5,059 nt of DNA, from contig JAUVRS010000216.1 of the NCBI GenBank assembly GCA_030597505.1, forward strand, positions 1 through 5,059. The letters run 5' to 3'. The notes under the pieces are model-generated. The model made no database searches, was not told the origin of the DNA, and saw nothing but the letters and a program-made list of their open reading frames with translations. The stretch is from Desulfobacteraceae bacterium. GTDB lineage: Bacteria; Desulfobacterota; DSM-4660; Desulfatiglandales; Desulfatiglandaceae. Made by a program: the position numbers and the translations under genes. Of the stretch, positions 1 through 5,033 are shown piece by piece; within the stretch, counting starts at the first letter, position 1, and the number at the start of each line of letters is the position of its first letter.

Positions 1-39
1 ACGAATATATGTGGCTGTTCCGGTCTGTCCTGGTTTCAT
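1..39 (-). CDS. 5' end of a minus-strand gene, cut by the window edge (pilQ position)
   Basis: An ATG at 37-39 on the minus strand opens a frame that reads MKPGQTGTATYIR and runs off the window with no stop. It is preceded by an AGGAGGGG Shine-Dalgarno sequence (46-53), 6 nt from the ATG, one of the best ribosome sites in the window. In pilMNOP operons the secretin gene pilQ usually follows pilP. Here the slot is reached after one extra gene and a 168-bp gap, so pilQ with a long charged N-region before its signal peptide is a reasonable guess, but 13 residues cannot establish it. Another ATG further upstream stops after seven codons and was not chosen. Confidence 0.45.
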   Translation of the reverse strand, partial: MKPGQTGTATYIR

Positions 40-72
40 TGATTTCCCCTCCTGGTCATTCTCTTGTGACGC

Positions 73-128
73 GTTGCTCGTTGCTGGTTGCTCGTTGCTC
101 GTTGCTGGTTACTGGTTACTCGTTATTC
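73..128. repeat. Heptanucleotide tandem array GTTRCTS, 8 units
   Basis: Eight head-to-tail 7-bp units can be read on the plus strand: GTTGCTC (73), GTTGCTG (80), GTTGCTC (87), GTTGCTC (94), GTTGCTG (101), GTTACTG (108), GTTACTC (115) and a degenerate GTTATTC (122). A period of 7 preserves no reading frame, and the array lies between two genes, so it is noncoding. It resembles in form, not in sequence, the short tandemly repeated heptamers described in cyanobacteria. Together with the neighbouring AATC array it fills most of the 40-207 gap, which otherwise shows only the ribosome site of the next gene. Confidence 0.85.
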
Positions 129-131
129 GGC

Positions 132-207
132 AATCGACAATCATCAATCCAAAAGGTTATTCGTCCTTCGCCAATCATCAATCAACAATCAACAATCGTA
201 AATCGCC
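132..207. repeat. Heptanucleotide array AATCAAC-like, two blocks
   Basis: Units of 7 bp beginning AATC recur in two blocks on the plus strand. The first is AATCGAC, AATCATC, AATCCAA (132-152). The second is AATCATC, AATCAAC, AATCAAC, AATCGTA, AATCGCC (173-207). Both blocks are introduced by the same GTTATTCG motif (122-129 and 156-163), so part of the region looks like a duplicated composite unit about 34 bp long. The last unit ends at the base before the complement of the lipoprotein stop codon. No terminator hairpin was found in the gap. Confidence 0.75.
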
Positions 208-1542
208 TCAATCCAGCCCATACACCGTGTAGATTGCGGTTATTTTCTTTATACCCTCGCCTTTTTCGTCCTTTGTATCCTTTATCTCAAGCCGTCTGAC
301 AAAGATCTCGGGTCTGTCACTTCGATAGACATAATTGATCACATATATGTTTTTCCCCGGTTTTACGGCAAACTTGAACTTTGACACAAATTCCGATCTG
401 GGGAGTTTTGTCCCGAATTCGGTTTCGGCAACCGGTTTGAGGGTGGCCGTGGCCGTATGAACCCCCACCGGCATCTTGAAAGACCAGTCCTCCTGGGCCT
501 CGTAAAGCTGCCACCCTTTGCCGCTCTCCCAGTCGGAGGGTTTCTGGCTTCTTCCCGGGGTGCTCCAAAGATACATAAACCGGAGCCCCCATTCCCCGCC
601 TCCCTTTTCGTAGGGGACAAAATAGTAGTCGCTGGCTATCGGAAGCATGTAGGGTTCCAGGGTGGCGGCCTTGCCGCCGGTTTCTTTTGTCAGCAACGTA
701 AAGTTCTTGATTACAAAACTGAGCTCTTTCAGGGTCTCCGGGCTTTTGACACGGCCCTGCATGATCTGACCCGTGCGGTCGCGGAGAGATTTTACTCCCC
801 GCTCCTTTCTCCGGTCATATATCATGCCGTCGGACTTGACCTCCCAGGATAGATTGAGGTCATCACACATGGGCTGGGTCAAAATAAGGACATCGGCCAG
901 GTTGATGGCCTTTAGTGATTCGGTTGATTGCTCGGCGGCGCTGATCAGGACCTCTCTGAAAAAAACATAGCCCGAGTCTGTCAGGTCCGGGGGCCAGGCA
1001 AACTCGTCCGTTTGGATCATTGCGGGTTGGATCATTGCCGGGTCATCAGAGGACCCGTCGATTTCCCACATTTTTATTTTGCAGACAAAGAGGGTTGGGT
1101 CGCTGGTGCCGATTTCGCCAAAAAGGTAGACATCCGCCTTGAGGCCGGTTGCCAGCCGGTCTCGTACCCTGGTATCCTTGTCAAAGAGCGTGGCGGTTAT
1201 GATGGCGTTTTTTGCAAACTCTTCAACGGGCAGGAGATCAAATTGAGGGCTGCGGCCAAAGGCGAGTCTCACACGGTTGGTGAGATACATGGAACCCGTG
1301 GTGATATCCCCTTTTTGGTCGGTGAAAGGAAAGACAGCCACCTTGATTACGGGCTTTTTTTCCTTGTCAAAGTGTTTTGTGGCGGTTTCAATGAGAAGAG
1401 AAGAAATAAATCCATCAAACGAGTCGGCGGGGCTGGGGACATTTTCCTGTTTATTGGCGGTCTGACAGCCAAAGGTGAGGGTCAGGAAAATGACATATGG
1501 CAATACCCTGAGCAGGCTTTTCATGGTGAGTAGTCTTTTCAT
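208..1542 (-). CDS. Predicted outer-membrane lipoprotein with CsgG/FlgO/TolB-N-like domain, in the pilus operon
   Basis: A 444-residue protein starting at ATG 1542, 28 nt after pilP, with an AAGGA site 7 nt upstream. The in-frame ATG at 1524 has no such site. The N-terminus has basic residues, a hydrophobic segment (about 11-25) and LTFGC with Cys26, a permissive lipobox. Gln at +2 predicts outer-membrane sorting. Residues 66-145 (VAVFPFTD, then a hydrophobic SPQFDLLPVEEF stretch, then KADVYLFGEI) resemble the fold shared by CsgG, FlgO, LpoB and the TolB N-terminal domain. The remaining 300 residues, including a Trp/Tyr-rich part (315-360) and a beta-like C-terminus, were not recognised. No secretin or LysM motif is seen, so it is neither PilQ nor TsaP. 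Its place suggests an outer-membrane T4P accessory role, possibly helping the secretin; that is inference. It contains a 15-bp tandem repeat. Confidence 0.85.
   Translation of the reverse strand: MKRLLTMKSLLRVLPYVIFLTLTFGCQTANKQENVPSPADSFDGFISSLLIETATKHFDKEKKPVIKVAVFPFTDQKGDITTGSMYLTNRVRLAFGRSPQFDLLPVEEFAKNAIITATLFDKDTRVRDRLATGLKADVYLFGEIGTSDPTLFVCKIKMWEIDGSSDDPAMIQPAMIQTDEFAWPPDLTDSGYVFFREVLISAAEQSTESLKAINLADVLILTQPMCDDLNLSWEVKSDGMIYDRRKERGVKSLRDRTGQIMQGRVKSPETLKELSFVIKNFTLLTKETGGKAATLEPYMLPIASDYYFVPYEKGGGEWGLRFMYLWSTPGRSQKPSDWESGKGWQLYEAQEDWSFKMPVGVHTATATLKPVAETEFGTKLPRSEFVSKFKFAVKPGKNIYVINYVYRSDRPEIFVRRLEIKDTKDEKGEGIKKITAIYTVYGLD
1012..1041 (-). repeat. 15-bp in-frame tandem repeat in the lipoprotein gene
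   Basis: Two adjacent 15-bp copies, TTGGATCATTGCGGG and TTGGATCATTGCCGG on the plus strand, differ at one base. On the coding strand they give PAMIQ twice (residues 168-177). They sit just after the CsgG/TolB-like domain in what looks like a linker. The near identity suggests a recent duplication. Confidence 0.85.
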
Positions 1543-1570
1543 GGTTTATTCCTTATATTAAGTTACGAAT

Positions 1571-2188
1571 CTATTTATACTCCATCTCAGCCATTTTCAT
1601 CTCAATGGTTTTGTACTTGATGTACTGGTCCTTTGACAGGTAGGGTTCTTTGATAAGGACCTTTCGCACATATTGTTTTCCAAAGAGGGCCTTTTTGACC
1701 TTCCACACGATCTCCTTTACCACCCCCCCGTTTGTCCCGATAAATGTCCCTTTTTTCAGGATGTATCCCCTGCCCATTTTGTCACGGACCATGGCCCATG
1801 CCTTTCCCGTCGTGCTCACAATGGCCGTCAGGGTCAGCTGGGCCAGTTCCAGCTTTTGCAGATCGGTGTAGGGTTCTCGGAGGGCCTCTAGTTTTTTGGC
1901 AGCGGTGAGCTGTCTCTGTTTCTCCCTGTCCAACGCCAGTTTTTGCTGGCGCTTTTTTTCCGCTTCCTGTTTGTTGAGGCTCTTCTGTGCCTTTATAAAA
2001 TAGGAAAGAAAGGGGTCCGGGAGCGGTCTCTTGAGGTGGTTTTGGGGTTGATTTTGGGTCTGGTCCCGGGGTTGATCTTGGAGTTGAGACTGGGCTTCAT
2101 CCTTGGGCTGAGAACAGACCGGCTCAGCCCCCAGCGTAAAAACCATGAGGATGAGTGCAGCAAAGATGGCGTGATGATTGGATTTCAT
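1571..2188 (-). CDS. pilP: PilP, type IV pilus assembly protein linking the PilNO ring to the secretin
   Basis: A 205-residue protein. The start at ATG 2188 was chosen because it gives a Sec-type signal sequence (His/Lys N-region, hydrophobic core about 8-20) and begins 4 nt after the pilO stop. The frame stays open to an ATG at 2257, but that would add 23 mostly Arg/Lys residues inside pilO. Domains in order: signal sequence; Gln-rich repeat linker (33-50); charged, probably helical stretch (65-105); and the conserved C-terminal beta domain (108-182) with LTLTAIV, GRGYILKKGTFIG and NGGVVKEI, which in the family contacts the N0 domain of PilQ. Classical PilP is an inner-membrane lipoprotein. 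Here the only early cysteine (Cys25, context AEPVC) is not in a proper lipobox, so anchoring may differ. The ribosome site is weak (AGGG), suggesting coupling to pilO. Confidence 0.93.
   Translation of the reverse strand: MKSNHHAIFAALILMVFTLGAEPVCSQPKDEAQSQLQDQPRDQTQNQPQNHLKRPLPDPFLSYFIKAQKSLNKQEAEKKRQQKLALDREKQRQLTAAKKLEALREPYTDLQKLELAQLTLTAIVSTTGKAWAMVRDKMGRGYILKKGTFIGTNGGVVKEIVWKVKKALFGKQYVRKVLIKEPYLSKDQYIKYKTIEMKMAEMEYK
2039..2086 (-). repeat. 12-bp in-frame tandem repeats in pilP (Gln-rich linker)
   Basis: Four imperfect 12-bp units on the coding strand give the tetrapeptides QLQD, QPRD, QTQN and QPQN (PilP residues 35-50). They form a polar, disordered-looking linker between the signal sequence and the helical part. 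Copy-number change would keep the frame and alter only linker length. Confidence 0.8.
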
Positions 2189-2192
2189 GACC

Positions 2193-2849
2193 CTATCGGC
2201 CCTTTTTTTTCTTTTTTGCCGCCGCCGCCTTTTTTGCGGCCTTTTGCTCTGCCTCACTTTTAAAGCGGTATGTTGTTGCCGTGCATTTTGTCATCAGGGT
2301 GGTCGACATTGATTTCTCCGGTCTCATGGAGATCCCGTGGATGTTGACAATCCGGGCCATGGCCCCCACCTTGTCAAAAAATGTTGCCACATCATTATAC
2401 TTGCCGCTCAGCACGATACTCACCGGGATCTCCATATAAAAATCCTGGGGTTTTTCACCCTGGGGGCTGAACAGGGGAAATTCGAGCCGGGAATCTTTCC
2501 CCAGATTGCTGATGTTTCTCAAGAGGCTCGGTATCTCCCGTTTGTCCGGCAACAGCTTGAGGGCCGCCTTTAATTTGGCAGTGGCCTCATTAAAAGCAGC
2601 TTCGATTTTGGCCTCATTTTTTACCGCCCTTTTTGCCACCAAAAGCTTGTTTTCAAGCTTTGAGATCTCTTTTTTTACCATTGTGATCTCGGTGGTCTTT
2701 GGCAGATAGAAGAGGAAGATAAAGCCGCCGGCCAGCAGGATGACGGACCCCGCAAAGATGAGTATCTTTTGGGTTTTCCCAAGTTTTCCCACTTTCTCCA
2801 GGAATGCGAACGCGTCCCATTGCGACCGGATATCTTTGCCTAAGGGCAT
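2193..2849 (-). CDS. pilO: PilO, inner-membrane T4P alignment protein
   Basis: A 218-residue bitopic protein: cytoplasmic N-terminus, one transmembrane helix (about 29-49), a coiled coil (about 53-98), then the periplasmic ferredoxin-like domain. Family hallmarks are visible: LLPDKREIPSLLRNI (99-113), the EFPLFSPQGE stretch (123-132), a YMEIPVSIVLSGKY strand (138-151) and FFDKVGAMARIVNI (157-170). PilO pairs with PilN to form the ring that aligns motor and secretin. The ATG directly abuts the pilN stop (TAAATG), with AAGGA 8 nt upstream. The oddity is a 20-residue Ala/Lys tail ending in five lysines, Gly and Arg. It is encoded by A-runs that contain three in-frame A_AAA_AAG heptamers. Length is close to the family's usual 200-210 residues. 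Confidence 0.95.
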   Translation of the reverse strand: MPLGKDIRSQWDAFAFLEKVGKLGKTQKILIFAGSVILLAGGFIFLFYLPKTTEITMVKKEISKLENKLLVAKRAVKNEAKIEAAFNEATAKLKAALKLLPDKREIPSLLRNISNLGKDSRLEFPLFSPQGEKPQDFYMEIPVSIVLSGKYNDVATFFDKVGAMARIVNIHGISMRPEKSMSTTLMTKCTATTYRFKSEAEQKAAKKAAAAKKKKKGR

Positions 2850-3449
2850 TTAGCGTTTCCTTTTTCGGCTCTTTTTTGGTTTTGGCTTGGGTTTCTCTTT
2901 GAGGAAGGATGTCTTGCAGACAAGGGCAAAATCAGTGACATCCAGTTTTTGTTTTTTGAGGGTTTTTAGTTTGGTGGTCTTGAGGTCGACCGAGCGTATG
3001 ACAGAGGTCTTTTCGAGATTGGTCATAAAGAGGGCGACCGTATTGTTGTCCATGGCGGTGCCTGTCAGGGTCAGGATCCCTCCCTGCTCTTTTAGAGAAC
3101 TCAACCACAATTTGTCCGTTGGCACGGCCCAGGCGATTTCTGAAAGGAGCTGGAAAGGCCCCATCTTTTTCTTTTCAAGTCCTTTGATAACCTTTAGCTT
3201 GGCAGTGGTGCGTTCTGTTTTTTGTTTTAGCTGTTGAATCTTCCTGCTGATCTTGGCATATTTGATTACTTCCTGCTTGAGCGTATCTTCCCTTGACCGG
3301 GCGGCAGCAAGTTGGCTGTTCAGGTCCAAGGCAAAATAGACGATTGCTATTACAAGAAATATGACCGCCAGGACGTAGATACTGACCTGTCTACGTATGT
3401 TCTCCTTTCTTTTGGCTGCCCTGAAGGGCAGGAGATTTATCCTGATCAT
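2850..3449 (-). CDS. pilN: PilN, inner-membrane T4P alignment protein
   Basis: A 199-residue protein opening with MIRINLLPFR, the conserved N-terminal INLLP peptide that in characterised systems inserts into a groove of PilM. A basic stretch (11-20) precedes the transmembrane helix (about 22-42). A coiled coil follows (about 45-95), then the periplasmic domain with LLSEIAWAVPTDKLWLSSL (101-119), GGILTLTGTAMDNNTVALFM (123-142) and a final strand, DVTDFALVCK. The start overlaps the pilM stop by 4 nt (ATGA), indicating translational coupling. The protein ends in an unusual tail of alternating Lys/Pro and then Lys/Arg (184-199), which topology places in the periplasm. The ribosome site is only a partial GGTGA. 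Confidence 0.94.
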   Translation of the reverse strand: MIRINLLPFRAAKRKENIRRQVSIYVLAVIFLVIAIVYFALDLNSQLAAARSREDTLKQEVIKYAKISRKIQQLKQKTERTTAKLKVIKGLEKKKMGPFQLLSEIAWAVPTDKLWLSSLKEQGGILTLTGTAMDNNTVALFMTNLEKTSVIRSVDLKTTKLKTLKKQKLDVTDFALVCKTSFLKEKPKPKPKKSRKRKR

Positions 3450-4570
3450 TTGTCACCCATGGTTCTTAAGGCCAGACCGACCGCAACACCCGCCTGGGGC
3501 GCCACAAGGTTAAGATATTCATGATCAAACTGGGACTCTCTTGCGAGAATACCCTTAAAGGGATTGAGTTCTTCGATGGGTATACCCAGCTCGAGTCCCA
3601 GGTATTTCTGAAAGCCCGGGATCCTGGAAGAGCCCCCGGTAATAACGATTTTCTTTATTGCTTCCTCCGGATAGGTGCTGCCAACAAAGTCAAGGGCCCT
3701 TCCTATCTCCCGAACCCACGATGCGGTTTGAAGAGAAAGGATTTTTGAGAGGCCATCTTTTATGTCGTTCGTCGCGAGCGGGGTGAGTTTTATTTTTTCG
3801 GCCGCATCAAAGTCCACACCAAATTCGGACATGATGGCCTCTGTGACCTGTTGCCCCCCGTATGATGAATCTCTGGAAAACAGAGAAACCCCGTTCTTGA
3901 CGGCATTTATCCCCAGTGCCTGTGCGCCGATGTCCACAATGATAAAACAGCCGTCAGGGTCTTCCGTGCTTAACTCCACGGTGTTTTGGAGGGCGAAGGC
4001 GTCAACATCCAAAACCCCGGGGTTGAGACCTGCCGCTCGAATCAAGCCTACGTAGTCATCAATGATGTCCTTTCTGGCCGCCACCAGCATGACGTTTACC
4101 TGTTCTTTTTTTTCTCCCGCCTTTTCAGATGAGGCTTCCCGATCTGTTTGCCCCTGATCCGTTTGGTCTTGGGGGAGGCCCTCCTCAGCGGACAGGATGT
4201 CAAAATCAATGTTTACCTCATCGATGTCAAAGGGTATATGCTGCTCGGCCTCCTCCCTGATGGCGGCTTCTATCTCTGCCTCATTCTTTTTCCCTTCAAA
4301 TGTCAGGCTTTTGGCTATGACCGAATAACCGGACATGGACGTGGCCACATTGTAGTTTCTCACCTTTAGTGTTGAAAAAAGGGTCTTTATGGCATCGGAT
4401 ATGGGATCCATCTCTTTTATGGCGCCATCAATGAGTGCACCTGGAGGAAGCCCTATTATTCCAAAATTCTTTAGAAACCTTCCCCGGTTGTTTTGATCCA
4501 GCTCAACCAGCTTGACGGAATGGGACCCAATATCCAGTCCTACCAATTGGTTTTTCTTGGGAGGGGCCAT
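3446..4570 (-). CDS. pilM: PilM, actin-like cytoplasmic T4P assembly ATPase-fold protein
   Basis: A 374-residue FtsA/actin-like protein that nucleates the inner-membrane T4P complex by binding the PilN N-terminus. Visible nucleotide-site motifs: phosphate-1 GLDIGSHSVK (11-20), phosphate-2 VDIGAQALGINAV (212-224) and the adenosine motif ITGGSSRIPGF (310-320). EEAEQHIPFDIDEVNIDF (107-124) is the typical PilM 1C-like region, and the YGGQQVTEAI segment (237-246) is also typical. It is about 20 residues longer than common PilM (about 350), because of a polar insertion (132-156) that includes a 15-bp tandem repeat. The ATG at 4570 lies 11 nt after the HTH gene; its AAGGG site overlaps that gene's TAA stop, so the two are tightly linked. 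Confidence 0.96.
   Translation of the reverse strand: MAPPKKNQLVGLDIGSHSVKLVELDQNNRGRFLKNFGIIGLPPGALIDGAIKEMDPISDAIKTLFSTLKVRNYNVATSMSGYSVIAKSLTFEGKKNEAEIEAAIREEAEQHIPFDIDEVNIDFDILSAEEGLPQDQTDQGQTDREASSEKAGEKKEQVNVMLVAARKDIIDDYVGLIRAAGLNPGVLDVDAFALQNTVELSTEDPDGCFIIVDIGAQALGINAVKNGVSLFSRDSSYGGQQVTEAIMSEFGVDFDAAEKIKLTPLATNDIKDGLSKILSLQTASWVREIGRALDFVGSTYPEEAIKKIVITGGSSRIPGFQKYLGLELGIPIEELNPFKGILARESQFDHEYLNLVAPQAGVAVGLALRTMGDK
4136..4165 (-). repeat. 15-bp in-frame tandem repeat in pilM insertion
   Basis: Two adjacent 15-bp units on the coding strand encode QTDQG and QTDRE (PilM residues 136-145). They lie in a hydrophilic loop insertion between the 1C-like region and the MLVAARKD strand and are imperfect copies. 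The placement in a surface loop makes the duplication likely harmless. Confidence 0.65.
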
Positions 4571-4581
4571 AGAGAATACCC

Positions 4582-4782
4582 TTAGAGTTCTGGAAAGACC
4601 TTGGTTTTTTCAGAGATATCAAACCCCAGCGCAAGCAGGATTTTCCGCTTTGTCTCAACCCGGCAGGTCATTCCTTTCTCAACCCTGTCGATGGTCAAAG
4701 GAGAAACCGCGGCCTTTCTGGCAAGCTCTGTCTTGCTCAGCAAAAGCTGTTCCCTCATTCTTTTTACCGCGTTCCGATTCAA
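4582..4782 (-). CDS. Small XRE/Cro-C1-type HTH DNA-binding protein, first gene of the pilus operon
   Basis: A 66-residue protein that is essentially one lambda-repressor-like HTH domain. Helices 2 and 3 read KTELARKAAVSPLTIDRVEKG (17-37), with ELA, the Ala-x-Val-Ser turn and the E-x-G end typical of the family. They are followed by RVETKRKILLALGF (41-54). The start is TTG at 4782, because GGAGG lies 7 nt upstream (4790-4794). The in-frame ATG at 4758 would cut the first helix, and the ATG at 4899 would read back through the leader hairpins. It has no oligomerisation or ligand domain. Its position between the riboswitch and pilM, 11 nt before pilM, suggests a regulator of pilus genes, perhaps of its own operon. 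The target is unknown. Confidence 0.88.
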   Translation of the reverse strand: MNRNAVKRMREQLLLSKTELARKAAVSPLTIDRVEKGMTCRVETKRKILLALGFDISEKTKVFPEL

Positions 4783-4789
4783 TTGCCGT

Positions 4790-4794
4790 CCTCC
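4790..4794 (-). promoter_or_regulatory. Shine-Dalgarno site GGAGG that decides the TTG start
   Basis: GGAGG on the minus strand with a 7-nt spacer to TTG 4782. No other plausible start of the HTH gene has a site of this quality. It lies in the unstructured 3' part of the leader, downstream of the terminator-like hairpin. Confidence 0.85.
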
Positions 4795-4863
4795 AGTTTT
4801 TGATTGAAATGTGATAGTCAGTCGCAACAAGATCCGCCACAAATAGATGAAAACATCCGTGGC

Positions 4864-4899
4864 AAAGAAAATGCCCTTGAGCTTCGGCAGCAAAGGCAT
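4864..4899 (-). terminator. Candidate intrinsic terminator in the riboswitch expression platform
   Basis: On the minus strand, AUGCCUUUG (4899-4891) pairs with CAAGGGCAU (4879-4871) over nine positions including one U-G wobble, around an 11-nt loop. It is followed at once by UUUCUUU (4870-4864). It starts 11 nt after the aptamer and 82 nt before the TTG start, the usual place for a riboswitch-controlled terminator. The stem is only moderately GC-rich, so termination may be partial. Its 5' arm can also pair with the aptamer core (see findings). Regulation by this element is inferred. Confidence 0.6.
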
Positions 4900-4910
4900 G
4901 ATGCGACCCG

Positions 4911-5000
4911 GCAGTCGGGAACCCGGCGATCATGGCTGTTATGCTGTAGACCCGTGGTTTTGCGTCCCCATTTTTCAATGGGTTTGCCCTTTCAAACTGC
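4911..5000 (-). ncRNA. GEMM-I (class I cyclic di-GMP) riboswitch aptamer
   Basis: The minus-strand leader matches the GEMM-I architecture throughout. The P1 helix is closed by GCAGUU (5000-4995) and GACUGC (4916-4911). The core strand is AAAGGGCAAACC (4992-4981). A perfect 6-bp hairpin, CCCAUU-GAAA-AAUGGG (4982-4967), carries the conserved GNRA tetraloop. The invariant GACGCAAA follows (4966-4959), then ACCACGGGUCUAC (4957-4945) and AUGAUCGCCGGGUU (4933-4920), holding the tetraloop receptor and the second helix. The 90-nt size fits the family. The AGGGC core, including the base that reads one guanine of the ligand, is the same as in the Vibrio cholerae Vc2 aptamer, pointing to c-di-GMP rather than c-AMP-GMP. 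Minor deviations are UUCCCG where UURCCG is common and a weak distal stem. It leads the HTH-pilMNOP operon. Confidence 0.92.
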
Positions 5001-5009
5001 TTTTGGTTT

Positions 5010-5033
5010 AACAAAAACTCCCTTTTGCAGGAG
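5010..5033 (-). terminator. Short terminator-like hairpin upstream of the riboswitch
   Basis: On the minus strand CUCCU (5033-5029) and GGGAG (5022-5018) form a 5-bp stem with a GCAAAA loop, followed by UUUUUGUU (5017-5010). It would end transcription of a gene lying beyond the right edge and insulate the pilus operon. The stem is short, so the call is moderate. No coding region was recognised between 5001 and the window end. Confidence 0.5.

Noticed and set aside
73..207. CRISPR array
   Set aside because: Units are 7 bp and contiguous, with no spacers and no repeats of 23-40 bp.
457..852. Plus-strand open frames such as 457-852, 928-1533 and 1943-2263
   Set aside because: All lie opposite convincing minus-strand genes and show no recognisable protein features or ribosome sites.
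2189..2257. Upstream ATG 2257 for PilP
   Set aside because: It adds an Arg/Lys-rich stretch caused by reading the pilO poly-Lys tail in another frame, and would bury the signal sequence.
4582..4899. A 105-residue form of the HTH protein starting at ATG 4899
   Set aside because: It would translate the terminator hairpin, has no ribosome site, and its first 39 residues look unlike the family. TTG 4782 has GGAGG at ideal spacing.
4679..5014. Minus-strand open frame of 111 codons covering the aptamer
   Set aside because: It is out of frame with the HTH gene, spans the structured riboswitch and has no protein-like features.
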